A DNA stretch of 64,000 nucleotides from Actinomadura sp. NBRC 104425 (GCF_030269545.1 NZ_BSTN01000002.1:372001-436000); one strand, 5' to 3'; shown: positions 43,980 through 52,238, counted from the first letter of the stretch. Numbers and translations are program-made. The notes: generated by a model from the letters alone, not told the origin.

Positions 43980-44381
43980 ATGGCCGGTCCCGGTCCGTAC
44001 ACCTGCGGCTTGGACGCCGCGATGGACGTGGTCGGCGGTAAGTGGAAGGCACTGATCCTCTGGGCGCTCCAGGACGGCCCGGTGCGCTTCGGGGAGCTCC
44101 GCCGGGAGATCCCGGGCATCAGCGAGAAGATGCTGATCCAGCAGCTCAAGGAACTGCAGGGCCACGGCGTGGTGCACCGCGAGTCCTTCCACGAGATACC
44201 GCCGCGCGTGGAGTACTCCCTGACTCCGCTGGGCGTCTCACTGACCGAGGCGCTGGACGCACTGGGCGAGTGGGGGACCCGCCACCTCGCCGAGTTGGCC
44301 GCAAGGACCGGACGCCCGCCCCACCCCCTCCACGCCGAACGCTCCTCCGAATCCCGCTCCCACGCGGCTCAGCCCGGCTAA
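43980..44381 (+). CDS. HxlR-family transcriptional regulator
   Basis: 133-residue winged-helix HxlR protein. YTCGLDAAMDVVGGKWKALIL is the signature start, with the redox/electrophile-sensing Cys at C9; the recognition helix is at ISEKMLIQQLKEL. ATG 43980 has GGAG 7-8 nt upstream; more N-terminal ATG/GTG codons lack one. Two matching sites lie just before it and the divergent oxidoreductase gene. Many HxlR members respond to aldehydes, quinones or disulfide stress, which suits a reductase target. Confidence 0.9.
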   Translation: MAGPGPYTCGLDAAMDVVGGKWKALILWALQDGPVRFGELRREIPGISEKMLIQQLKELQGHGVVHRESFHEIPPRVEYSLTPLGVSLTEALDALGEWGTRHLAELAARTGRPPHPLHAERSSESRSHAAQPG

Positions 44382-44714
44382 GCCCCGCGCGGAGCCCCAC
44401 CCGCGTGCGCCTGGCGCGCGGCGAGCGCCTCATACAAGGGCCGCGCTCGGCTCGCCGCCGATGGCTGATGAGCCCGTGCCGGGACGTCACAGGCAATGCC
44501 GTGGACGGCTGCGCCGGCGACATCTGGCGGGCCGTCTCGACGGCGGCCTGGCACGTCCCCTGCGGTGAGGTCCCATAGAGCAGCCGGTGCTGCCGTGGTC
44601 ACGTCACGGGAGGCGTGCGGGCCCCGGCCCGTCCGTGCGGACGGCGGACGATGCGCACCCCGGCCGGGGCCGTCAGCCCGGGGCGGCCCAGGTTCGTGCA
44701 GGAGGCCCCAGACG
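44382..44714 (+). other. Gene-poor interval
   Basis: 333 bp between the HxlR gene and the alpha/beta hydrolase. No convincing gene; a 74-codon frame on the minus strand (44378-44602) lacks a good start and family pattern. It holds the hydrolase Shine-Dalgarno GGAGG (44701-44705) and probably its promoter. Confidence 0.4.
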
Positions 44715-45473
44715 ATGGCGGATCATGTCTGTGTGCCATCGCTGGAACCCATGACGCTCTACACCGGTGACGCCGTACGCCTCGACGCCGCCCATCTGCC
44801 CGGGGACAAGGGCCTGTGCTTCGTGCTGGCGCACGGGTTCACCTGCTCCTGGCGGAAGCCGGCGCTACGCCGCATCGCCGGCGTGCTCAACCACTACGGC
44901 GGGGTCATCGGCCTCGACTTCCGCGGCCACGGCAGGTCCGGCGGCCTGTCGACGGTCGGCGACCGCGAGGTGCTGGACGTGGAGGCGGCCGTCGCGGCGG
45001 CACGCAGACGGGGGTACGAGCGTGTCGCCGTGGCCGGGTTCTCCATGGGAGGAGCGGTCGCCGTCAGGCACGCGGCGTTGCACGGGGGCGTGGACTGCGT
45101 CGCGTCCATCAGCGCGCCCGCCCGCTGGTACTACCGAGGGACGGTGCCGATGCGACGCGTCCACTGGGCGATCGAACGGCGCACGGGGCGCCTGGCGGTC
45201 AGGCTCGCCCGCCGTACCCGGATCGCGGCCGAGGGGTGGGATCCCGTCCCCGAGGCGCCCTACGAGGTCGCAGGCCGGATCGCCCCGACACCGCTGCTGG
45301 TGGTGCACGGGGACGCCGACCCGTTCTTCCCCCTCGAACACGCCCACCAGCTGTACGAGGCGGCGCGTGACCCGCGAGAACTCTGGATCGAGCCCTCGTT
45401 CGGCCACGCGGAGGCCGCCGCGCCACCTGCGCTGATCAAGAAGATCGGGGAGTGGGCCGCGGCCGCGTCCTGA
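44715..45473 (+). CDS. Alpha/beta hydrolase
   Basis: 252-residue alpha/beta-fold hydrolase. The nucleophile elbow is GFSMGG, the acid is in HGDADPFF and the His in SFGHAEAA. The oxyanion region is AHGFTCSW. Cytosolic. Probably an esterase or lipase-like enzyme; the cap after RRGYERVAV is short. ATG 44715 is preceded by GGAGG. Longer upstream frames show low-complexity translation and were excluded. No evident operon; next to it lies a frameshifted gene in the opposite direction. Confidence 0.85.
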   Translation: MADHVCVPSLEPMTLYTGDAVRLDAAHLPGDKGLCFVLAHGFTCSWRKPALRRIAGVLNHYGGVIGLDFRGHGRSGGLSTVGDREVLDVEAAVAAARRRGYERVAVAGFSMGGAVAVRHAALHGGVDCVASISAPARWYYRGTVPMRRVHWAIERRTGRLAVRLARRTRIAAEGWDPVPEAPYEVAGRIAPTPLLVVHGDADPFFPLEHAHQLYEAARDPRELWIEPSFGHAEAAAPPALIKKIGEWAAAAS

Positions 45474-45518
45474 GCCCGGGCAGACCGGCGACCGTGTCGG
45501 CGCGCCCGGCGGGTCGCG

Positions 45519-45795
45519 CTACCCGACGCGACGATCCCCCTTGTGCGCGCCGTAGAGATCGACCTGCCGGGCCATGATCTCCCGCAGCGGCGTCCCCCGG
45601 GGGGACGCCGTACACGGTGCCCGGGAAATCCAGGTCCCGTTGCACCTCCCACGGCTGGTCGTGCTGCTCGGGGGAGAACGACTGCGCCGGATCTCCTGCG
45701 GCCGTCCACCCGATCGGCACGACCGTGTCCGGGGCGAGCCGTGAATTGACGTGCAAAACGCTATGAAGATCACTATAACGAGCCGAATCAGGCAT
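45519..45795 (-). pseudogene. Frameshifted small gene (about 91 codons when repaired)
   Basis: From ATG 45795 (AAGGA upstream) a coherent frame reads MPDSARYSDLHSVLHVN... to VYGVPPG, then breaks. In the next frame it continues as TPLREIMARQVDLYG to the stop at 45519. The break lies at CCCCC-GGGGGG (45594-45604): removal of one G restores a single 91-codon ORF. This is either a sequencing/assembly error in a homopolymer, a true frameshift mutation, or slippage. The product is unknown to me; I see no domain. It is divergent from the AbiEi-like gene. Confidence 0.7.
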
Positions 45796-45815
45796 TTTCC
45801 TTGTGCGCCGCGAAG

Positions 45816-45824
45816 TTATCCACA
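45816..45824 (+). promoter_or_regulatory. Isolated DnaA-box match
   Basis: TTATCCACA, a perfect match to the TTATNCACA consensus, in the 80-bp divergent gap between the frameshifted gene and the AbiEi-like gene. A single box is not an origin; it could be a DnaA regulatory site or chance. Confidence 0.35.
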
Positions 45825-45875
45825 GATGCGGCGATGCCTTCCGCCGGAGCATCGTGAAATCGCATTCTCGTCACC

Positions 45876-46787
45876 ATGAAAACGTTCACACCGGCCGGCG
45901 GACACGCCGGCAACCTCACCTGGAGGCGCGTTCCGGACGGGCTCGCCGTCCCTGTCACCGATGACACCGGCCCCGCATCCGGCCGGGCGGACTCACTGAC
46001 CGCCCGAGCGTCGATGATCAGCCGTCTGCTGGCGCCGCACGCGGTCGTCACCCGCAGGACCGCCGCCTGGATCTGGGAGCTGGACGTGCTGCCTCCCGGA
46101 GTGCACGAGTGGCAGTGGGACGTGGAACTGATGTGGCCCGGCCGCGATCTGCCGCCGGACGAACTGCCGGCCGAGCACATCGTGGAGCAGGCCGGTGTCA
46201 GGGTGACCTCCATGGCGCGCACGGCGCTCGACTGCGCCCGCTGGCTGCCGCGCCTGGAGGCGGTGGCGGCGCTCGACCAGTTCCTGCGGCGCGGCGTCGA
46301 CCCGGCGTCCCTGGCGGCCATGGCCCGCGACCTCGCCGGACGCCCCAACGCCCGGCGACTGCGCGACGTACTGCGCCTCGGCGACGGCGCCGCCGCCTCC
46401 CCCGGTGAGAGCTGGACGCGGGTGATGGTCGTCGACGCTGGCTTCCCCCGCCCCCGCACGCAGATCCCCGTCGCCGGCCCCTACGGGGAGCCGCTGTTCG
46501 TCGACCTCGGTTACGAGCAGTTACGCGTGGGTCTGGAATACGACGGCGAACGCCACCACAGCGGCGCCCGGGCCCGGGCGCACGACGAACGCCGGCGCCG
46601 ATGGCTGCGAAAGGAGATGGGATGGGAGATCATCCCCGTCACCAAGGGCATGTTCGCCCGGCCTGCTCCCTACCTGGAGGCCTTGCTCACCGCCCTCCTG
46701 CAACGTGGCTGGACCCCCGGCGACGCCACGCTGAACCGCATCGCCACCCGCCTGGACCGCCGCGTCAGGACCCGACGCACGCCGTGA
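45876..46787 (+). CDS. AbiEi/DUF559-type protein with a predicted endonuclease domain
   Basis: 303 residues. The N-terminal part (WRRVPDGLAVPVTD, SRLLAPHAVVTRRTAAWI) looks like the AbiEi/transcriptional-regulator-like type IV antitoxin fold. The C-terminal 120 residues have ESWTR, FVDLGYEQLRVGLEYDGERHH and MGWEIIPVTKGMF, resembling the PD-(D/E)XK nuclease (DUF559/Vsr-like) fold. Such fusions are common in actinobacteria and are not shown to be defence genes. No cognate AbiEii toxin is nearby. There is a TTA codon at 46521-46523, rare in this genome, which suggests tRNA-limited (bldA-type) control or foreign origin. Confidence 0.8.
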   Translation: MKTFTPAGGHAGNLTWRRVPDGLAVPVTDDTGPASGRADSLTARASMISRLLAPHAVVTRRTAAWIWELDVLPPGVHEWQWDVELMWPGRDLPPDELPAEHIVEQAGVRVTSMARTALDCARWLPRLEAVAALDQFLRRGVDPASLAAMARDLAGRPNARRLRDVLRLGDGAAASPGESWTRVMVVDAGFPRPRTQIPVAGPYGEPLFVDLGYEQLRVGLEYDGERHHSGARARAHDERRRRWLRKEMGWEIIPVTKGMFARPAPYLEALLTALLQRGWTPGDATLNRIATRLDRRVRTRRTP

Positions 46788-47214
46788 CGCGTCACCGACT
46801 CGGGGGTGCACCTGGCCATCGGGCTTCTCCGACGCCTGGCCCTGGCGTTGAGAACGCTGCTCGCCGGGGCGGCGACCTGCCCCATGGCGGCCCGGCGTAG
46901 TGCGGCGCCGTCCACGGCCCCCGGCGGGCGCATCGCCGTGGCCGGCAGCACGCGACGGCCACCGCAGCAGCCGGAACGATGCCGCAGCAGTAAGGCGGAT
47001 GCCGCCCGCGGCGCGGCCGTACCGGCGTGGGCGCCGCAGAAGGTCGCCGCCGCGGCACCGGGCCGTCACCTCCGCTCCGACGCCGCGATGCGCCGCCGCA
47101 TCGGTCGCCGGACGGGCCCACCCGGCGCCCGGCATGCACCGAGGCGCCGTGGCGGGCAGCTCGATCACGTAGGCTGTCCCTCACATCGGATGGTCCGTGC
47201 TGCTGGGGGGTCAC
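46788..47214 (+). other. Gene-poor interval
   Basis: 427 bp between the AbiEi-like gene and the 302-aa gene. Open frames on either strand give low-complexity translations without good starts. No repeat, terminator or promoter stands out apart from the G-rich Shine-Dalgarno before 47215. Confidence 0.35.
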
Positions 47215-48123
47215 ATGGGTTCTCACGACGGGGACGCCGGTTCCGTCGTCGGGGACGACCCGCTTCTCCCATTGGTGCTGGCGGTGCTGGAGCACTACGG
47301 CTACGCCTGCACGCTGATCAGCGCGGACGAGGTCGAGGTCTCACGGCCGGACCGCGCCGACGTCAACCCCTACCGCATCCGGCTCACCAACCTGCGGCAG
47401 TGGACCGCGCGCGAGCCGCGCGACCAGTGGCCCGCGCTGGTCTCCGACTTCCTCGGCAGCCTCATCGCCGCCACCGAGGCCGACCTGAACGACGGCGCCC
47501 TGGACCTCGACGACTACGCGTCGGTGCGGTCGCTGCTGCGGATGCGCCTTTACGCCGAGGACATCGACGACGAACTGGACCTCGTGTGCCGTGCCGTGGC
47601 GCCCGGGCTCTGCGAGGTCGTGGTGATCGACAAGCCCACGACGCTGATGGTGCTGACCGCCGAGATCGCCAAGGAGTGGCCGGTCGACTGGGACGAGCTG
47701 TTCCGGGTGGCGCGGGAGAACGTCCGGTCGGACGGTCCACTGGACGCCCACGTGCAGCCCGTCGGCGGCACCCGGCTCGCGTCCCTGTACGGCGACACCG
47801 CCTATGTCACCGGGCACGCCCTGTGGGTGGGGGACTACCCGGTGACCGGGCCGTACGGCGCACTGCTCGCCGTCCCCACACAGAGCGTGGTGCACGCGGC
47901 GCCGCTGGAGGGGGCGGCGGTCCCCGACGCCATCAACAAGCTCATCGGCCTCGCCTGGACGGAGTACCGGCAGGGTCCGCGTTCGGTGCAGCCGCACATC
48001 TACCGGTGGCATGAGGGCGAGCTGTCGCTGGCGGGGACGGTGGAACAGTCGGCGGACAGCTCGCTGACCGTTCAGATCACGCCGGAGTTCCAGGACTGCC
48101 TGGAAGAACTGATCCGCGACTGA
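47215..48123 (+). CDS. Hypothetical protein (302 aa)
   Basis: Not recognised. A cytosolic acidic protein (many Asp/Glu), no signal peptide or membrane helix. The second half contains VVVIDKPTTLMVLTAEIAKEWPVDWDELF and YVTGHALWVGDYPVTGPYGALLAVPTQS, which resembles the alternating helix/strand pattern of DUF1444-like or immunity-like proteins, but I cannot place it. ATG 47215 follows GGGGGG. No partner gene: a gene-poor stretch lies on both sides. Confidence 0.65.
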   Translation: MGSHDGDAGSVVGDDPLLPLVLAVLEHYGYACTLISADEVEVSRPDRADVNPYRIRLTNLRQWTAREPRDQWPALVSDFLGSLIAATEADLNDGALDLDDYASVRSLLRMRLYAEDIDDELDLVCRAVAPGLCEVVVIDKPTTLMVLTAEIAKEWPVDWDELFRVARENVRSDGPLDAHVQPVGGTRLASLYGDTAYVTGHALWVGDYPVTGPYGALLAVPTQSVVHAAPLEGAAVPDAINKLIGLAWTEYRQGPRSVQPHIYRWHEGELSLAGTVEQSADSSLTVQITPEFQDCLEELIRD

Positions 48124-48300
48124 TCCGCCCGCTGCGAGAGGTCGGCGGCCCCCACCATCAACGCCCAGAACACGACCAAAACCTGTTTGCGCCGGCCGGT
48201 GGGGCCGCCCCGGGGGTGCGATCGGGGCGGCCCGCCTGTCGGTTGCGCTTGGCGCTGGGGGCGGCACCTGGTCGATGGGGGCGCTTTGGCTGCCGGGTTG

Positions 48301-48336
48301 TGCGGAGCCGGGCGTGGTGGCGCAGGGCCTTGACCT
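48301..48336 (+). repeat. 36-bp direct repeat, copy A
   Basis: Begins TGCGGAGCCGGGCGTGGTGG. It matches copy B at 48549-48584 in 32 of 36 bases, with the first 21 identical; the copies are 248 bp apart. It may be a scattered intergenic repeat. Confidence 0.75.
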
Positions 48337-48548
48337 TTTTATGCGGGCGGGGGTTGGTGCGGCTCCGGACGATGGCAGGTCGCTGGGCGCCGACCGCCAC
48401 GGCATGCCGGGTCGCGCCGCCTGTGCCGATGGATGCGGCTGCGACGTTTCGGCCCTCTTCATGGGCATCGCTCTGGTGTTCGCCGTCGCCGCCGGGCGGC
48501 ACGTCCCTGGTCTGGTGCTCCTGCCTGGCCTGAGCCTTGCCTCGGCCC

Positions 48549-48584
48549 TGCGGAGCCGGGCGTGGTGGCACAGCGCTCTGACCT
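48549..48584 (+). repeat. 36-bp direct repeat, copy B
   Basis: Second copy of the repeat at 48301-48336, same orientation, with four mismatches towards its 3' end. Confidence 0.75.
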
Positions 48585-48693
48585 CGGCGTTCGATCCGTG
48601 CGCGAGCGACCCGGCTGATCGAGCGGGGCGCTCCGTCTCATCGCGTCGCGGGGGCTCGCGGGCGGGTGGTTCGTTGGCCTGGTGCAGGGTGTG

Positions 48694-49755
48694 TCAGGGG
48701 GTGAGGGCTTTGGCGAGGGCGGAGGTGAAGGCTCGGACCTCGTCTTCCGTGGTGGCGAAGGAGCACATCCAGCGGACCTCGCCGGTCCGCTCGTCCCAGG
48801 TGGCGAAGGAGTACTGTTCGCGCAGGCGGGCGGCGGCCTCGGCGGAGAGGGCGGCGAAGACGGCGTTCGCTTCGACGGGGCGGGTGATGCGCACTCCGGG
48901 GAGGGGGCGGACGGCCTCGGCCAGGCGCCGGGCCATCGCGTTGGCGTGGCGGGCGTTGCGCAACCACAGGTCGCCGTCGAGGAGCGCGACGAGCTGGGCG
49001 GAGATGAAGCGCATCTTGGACGCCAGCTGCATCCCCGCCTTGCGCAGGAACGGCAGGCCGCGCACCGCCGCGGGGTCGAGCACGACGACGGCCTCGCCCA
49101 TCAGCAGGCCGTTCTTGGTGCCGCCGAACGACAGCACGTCCACCCCCGCGTCGGTGGTGAGGGCGCGGAGGGGGACGCCGAGTGAGGCCGCGGCGTTGGC
49201 GAGACGGGCGCCGTCCATGTGCACGCGCATGCCGCGTTCGTGGGCGTGCGCGGTGAGCGCCGCGATCTGCTCGGGGGTGTAGACGGTCCCCAGCTCCGTG
49301 CTCTGCGTCAGGGACACGACGCCGGGCTGCGCGTGGTGCACGTCGCCCCAGCCCCAGGCGTACCGGTCGACCAGTTCGGGGGTCAGCCTGCCGTCCGGCG
49401 CGGGCACCGGGACCAGCTTGAGCCCGGCGACCTTCTCGGCGGCGCCGCACTCGTCCACGTTGATATGGGATCCCTCGGCGCAGATCACCGAGCTCCACCG
49501 CTCCGACATCGACTGGAGGGCGACGACGTTGGCGCCGGTGCCGTTGAAGACGCAGAACGCCTCGGCCTGGTCGCCGAAGTGCCGCCGCACGACGTCGCGC
49601 AGCCGCGCGGTGTACGCGTCGTCGCCGTAGGCGCCCTGGTAGCCCTCGTTCGCCGCGGTCAGGGCGGCGAGGATCTCCGGGTGCGCCCCCGCGCAGTTGT
49701 CGCTGGCGAAGCCGGCGTCCGGCGTGCGGGGGCCGTCAGGAACCGGTGAGGTCAA
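48694..49755 (-). CDS. Threonine-aldolase-family PLP enzyme
   Basis: 353-residue fold-type I PLP enzyme of the low-specificity threonine aldolase group (L-threonine to glycine plus acetaldehyde) or its relatives. The PLP lysine is in LSFGGTKNG; VHMDGARLANA is the second signature and SDNCAGAHPEIL begins the domain. The only fitting start is TTG 49755, which overlaps the end of the SDR gene by 20 bp; the initiation context is weak but coupling explains it. The pair suggests a small amino-alcohol or beta-hydroxy amino acid pathway, which is inference. Confidence 0.85.
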   Translation of the reverse strand: MTSPVPDGPRTPDAGFASDNCAGAHPEILAALTAANEGYQGAYGDDAYTARLRDVVRRHFGDQAEAFCVFNGTGANVVALQSMSERWSSVICAEGSHINVDECGAAEKVAGLKLVPVPAPDGRLTPELVDRYAWGWGDVHHAQPGVVSLTQSTELGTVYTPEQIAALTAHAHERGMRVHMDGARLANAAASLGVPLRALTTDAGVDVLSFGGTKNGLLMGEAVVVLDPAAVRGLPFLRKAGMQLASKMRFISAQLVALLDGDLWLRNARHANAMARRLAEAVRPLPGVRITRPVEANAVFAALSAEAAARLREQYSFATWDERTGEVRWMCSFATTEDEVRAFTSALAKALTP

Positions 49756-50437
49756 CGCGTCGTCCGTTCAGCTCGTCGGCGGGGCGGTTCCACAGCGCGG
49801 CCACGGCGTCGGCGAGGTCGTCGACGTGGGTGTGCCGGGAGTAGTCGGCGTCCGGGTCGTCCCGCCTCATGGCGTCGGTCAGCAGAGCCTCGACGACGAG
49901 GATCGTCGCCGCCGCGGAGCTGCCGGACAGCGCGTCGGCCAGCGCCAGCGTCCACGTCTCGGCCGCCGCCTTGGCGGTGGCGTACACGGCGTCGCCCTGG
50001 GTGGGACGCCGTGCGGCGGGCTGCGACACGATCGCGAACCGACCTGCGGGGGAGCGGCGCAACTGCCGGTGGAACGCCAGCGTGGCGTGCTGCAGAGTGC
50101 GGATCAGCAGATCGTGCAGCAGCGCCCAGTCGGCCAGGTCGGTGTCGGCGAACGATTCGGCGCCGCGCCAGCCGCCCACCAGGTGGATCAGCCCGTCCGC
50201 GGCGCCGTGCTCGGCGGCGACCCCGTCCGCCCAGGCGCGGGTGCCGTCGGCGTCGAGCAGGTCGATGACCGCGGGGAACACGTTCGCTTCGGCCCAGCGC
50301 TGCGGCCGCACGTCCGCCGCCACGACCCGCGCGCCGTCCGCCGCCAGCCGGCGCACCACGGCCCGGCCCGCGGGACCGCCCGCGCCCGTCACCACGATCA
50401 CCCGACCGCTCACGGCCGACAACTGGACCATGCGCAT
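49736..50437 (-). CDS. Short-chain dehydrogenase/reductase
   Basis: 233-residue classical SDR. The NAD(P) motif TGAGGPAG follows VSGRVIVV; a YATAKAAAE stretch provides the Y-x3-K catalytic pair and VSQPAA the upstream Ser region. It ends within the threonine-aldolase gene by 20 bp. ATG 50437 or 50431 are both possible; the first has no clear ribosome site and the transcript may be leaderless. Substrate unknown. Confidence 0.8.
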   Translation of the reverse strand: MRMVQLSAVSGRVIVVTGAGGPAGRAVVRRLAADGARVVAADVRPQRWAEANVFPAVIDLLDADGTRAWADGVAAEHGAADGLIHLVGGWRGAESFADTDLADWALLHDLLIRTLQHATLAFHRQLRRSPAGRFAIVSQPAARRPTQGDAVYATAKAAAETWTLALADALSGSSAAATILVVEALLTDAMRRDDPDADYSRHTHVDDLADAVAALWNRPADELNGRRVDLTGS

Positions 50438-50625
50438 ATTCTGCACGTCCGCGGGAGAGCGCCCGCCACCGGGATCACGATCACCCGCCCCGGGCACCGA
50501 CCCCGGTCGCAGGGAGCGCGCTTCGGTGTGCCGGGCCTCGAGGCGCTGCCCCTCGCCGCGCGGGCATTGGTCCTGAGCCCCAGGCGGAGGCCGGGGCCGT
50601 CGGCGTGTCGGGGGTCGGGCGGAGG

Positions 50626-51354
50626 TCAGCGGTGGGCGGGGTCGGCGTCCAGGAGGTGGGCGCAGTCGTTGAAGGCCGTGGGGCGCAGCGCGCCTCCGTC
50701 GCGCCGCCAGCGGGTCACCGAGCAGTTGCCGATGGGATCCTTCTCGATCTCCATGATCTCCTGCTCGGACAGCTCCTCGACGATGTACCGGGTCATCACC
50801 ACGATCGCGTCGTGCGCGACCACCAGGATGCGGGCGTCCGGCGACGACAGGCCCAGGTCGCGGTAGAAGCTGCGCAGCCGCAGGGCCAGGTCCGTCCAGG
50901 ACTCGCCGCCCGGGGGCCGGTAGTAGAACTTGCCCAGGCGCCGCATGCGCGCGGCCTCCTGCGGATGGCGGCGGCGCACGCCGACGGGGGTCAGGCCCTC
51001 CAGGATGCCCTGCTCGCGGTCGCGCAGCCGTTCGTCCACCTCGATGCGCAGCCCGCCCGGCTCGTCCGGGCCGAACGGGGTCTGCGCGAGGGCGATGCGG
51101 GCGGTGTCCCGGGCGCGCAGGTAGGGGGACGTGACGACCCTGGTGGGGCGCTCGTCGTCGGGCAGGTCCGCCAGCCAGCGGCCGAGCGCGGCGGCCTGGC
51201 GCCGTCCGGTGTCGGTGAGGGGGATGTCGGCGTCGCGTTCGGGGAGACCGACCTCCTCGACGTCGGTGCCCTGCACCGCGCGGTAGGCGGCGTTGGCGGT
51301 GCTCTCCCCGTGCCGGGTCAGGATGAGGCCGTCGAGCGCGTTCACGCCGTTCAT
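50626..51354 (-). CDS. Histidine phosphatase-family protein
   Basis: 242 residues with the RHG catalytic motif at the start (LILTRHGEST), the second Arg near VVTSPYLRARDTA and the late catalytic His in VVAHDAIV. Phosphoglycerate-mutase-like phosphatase; the substrate is a phosphomonoester of unknown identity. ATG 51354. It is separated from the SDR gene by 188 bp and is divergent from two small membrane protein genes. Confidence 0.87.
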   Translation of the reverse strand: MNGVNALDGLILTRHGESTANAAYRAVQGTDVEEVGLPERDADIPLTDTGRRQAAALGRWLADLPDDERPTRVVTSPYLRARDTARIALAQTPFGPDEPGGLRIEVDERLRDREQGILEGLTPVGVRRRHPQEAARMRRLGKFYYRPPGGESWTDLALRLRSFYRDLGLSSPDARILVVAHDAIVVMTRYIVEELSEQEIMEIEKDPIGNCSVTRWRRDGGALRPTAFNDCAHLLDADPAHR

Positions 51355-51411
51355 GATTCCACGGGACCGGACGGCCGGTGCTCTACAGGCGGTAGTAGTC
51401 TCGGGACCGCC

Positions 51412-51777
51412 ATGTCGAGCGCCCTCTCCACCGTGATCATCGTCGTGTCGCTGCTGGCGGCCGTCTACAGCCTGGTGACGGCCCTGCGCGACCGGGCGAT
51501 GGGCTGGGACCACCTGGCCGCGCTGGGCGTCCTGGAGGTGCTGCTGGTCGCCCAGATGGCGGTGGGCTTGGTCAAGCTGTCCGGCGACGAGGGGCCCGAC
51601 GACACCGCCACCTTCGTCGGCTACCTCATCGGCGCCCTGCTCGTCCCCGTCCTCAGCGCGGGCTGGGGCCTGCTCGAGCGGACCCGCTGGGGCCCGGGCG
51701 TCATCGTGGTGGCGTGCCTGGCCGTGTCGGTGATGGTGGTGCGTCTCGGGCAGCTGTGGGAGGGCACCGTTGGCTGA
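51412..51777 (+). CDS. Small integral membrane protein (121 aa)
   Basis: Four predicted helices in 121 residues (STVIIVVSLLAAVYSLV, LAALGVLEVLLVAQMAVGLV, FVGYLIGALLVPVLSAG, VIVVACLAVSVMVV). No motif identifies the family. ATG 51412 follows GGGACCGCC, a weak site; the transcript may be leaderless. Its stop overlaps the TTG start of the next gene, so the two form an operon. Possibly a small complex or regulator of the cell envelope; no function assigned. Confidence 0.7.
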   Translation: MSSALSTVIIVVSLLAAVYSLVTALRDRAMGWDHLAALGVLEVLLVAQMAVGLVKLSGDEGPDDTATFVGYLIGALLVPVLSAGWGLLERTRWGPGVIVVACLAVSVMVVRLGQLWEGTVG

Positions 51778-52198
51778 GGACGTGAGCGGAAAGACCGCGC
51801 AGACCGCCGGGACGGGCAGCGGCCCCGGGCGGATCCTGGTCGCCGTGTACGGGATCTTCGCGCTGGCGGCCGGGGCGCGCGCCGGGGTGCAGATGGCGAC
51901 CCGCTTCTCCGACGCGCCCGTCGCCTACTCGCTGTCGGCGTTCGCCGCGGTGGTGTACGTGCTGGCCACCGTGGCGCTCGCCCTGGGCGGACGCACGTCG
52001 CGGCGCGTGGCGCTGGTGTCCTGCTCGATCGAGCTGGCCGGAGTGCTCGCCGTCGGGACGCTGAGCCTCGCCGACAAGGAGGCGTTCCCCGACGAGACGG
52101 TGTGGTCGGTCTACGGCCAGGGCTACGGGTTCGTCCCCCTGGTGCTGCCCGTCATCGGCCTGTACTGGCTGTGGCGCAGCGGCCGCCGCACGGGCTGA
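51770..52198 (+). CDS. Small integral membrane protein (142 aa)
   Basis: 142 residues with four predicted helices (ILVAVYGIFALAAGA, YSLSAFAAVVYVLATVALAL, VALVSCSIELAGVLAVGTL, VPLVLPVIGLYWLW). TTG start 51770 behind GGGAGGG, overlapping the previous stop by 8 nt. The FALAAGARAGVQMATRF stretch is common to small actinobacterial membrane proteins of unknown role. Probable partner of the 121-aa protein. Confidence 0.75.
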   Translation: MAEDVSGKTAQTAGTGSGPGRILVAVYGIFALAAGARAGVQMATRFSDAPVAYSLSAFAAVVYVLATVALALGGRTSRRVALVSCSIELAGVLAVGTLSLADKEAFPDETVWSVYGQGYGFVPLVLPVIGLYWLWRSGRRTG

Positions 52199-52207
52199 CC
52201 GGATCCC

Positions 52208-52238
52208 GGCGCGGCCGCCCGTGACCGGCGGCCGCGCC
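52208..52238. terminator. Convergent-gene hairpin
   Basis: Perfect 12-bp stem (52208-52219 and 52227-52238) with a 7-nt loop between the convergent membrane-protein and NERD genes. No T-tract; it could terminate in both directions. Confidence 0.6.

Larger units (their letters stand above)
48124..48693 (+). other. Gene-poor interval with a direct repeat
   Basis: 570 bp without a convincing gene, between the 302-aa gene and the convergent threonine-aldolase gene. It contains two copies of a 36-bp repeat (see separate entries). Open frames on both strands are compositional. Confidence 0.5.

Noticed and set aside
46806..48014. Long plus-strand frame across the gap and the 302-aa gene
   Set aside because: It is a compositional shadow: Arg/Ala/Gly/Pro-rich translation with no start site, while the other frame from 47215 is coherent.
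48275..49282. Long plus-strand frame over the repeat region and aldolase gene
   Set aside because: Its only structured part comes from the direct repeat; the rest mirrors the aldolase gene on the other strand.
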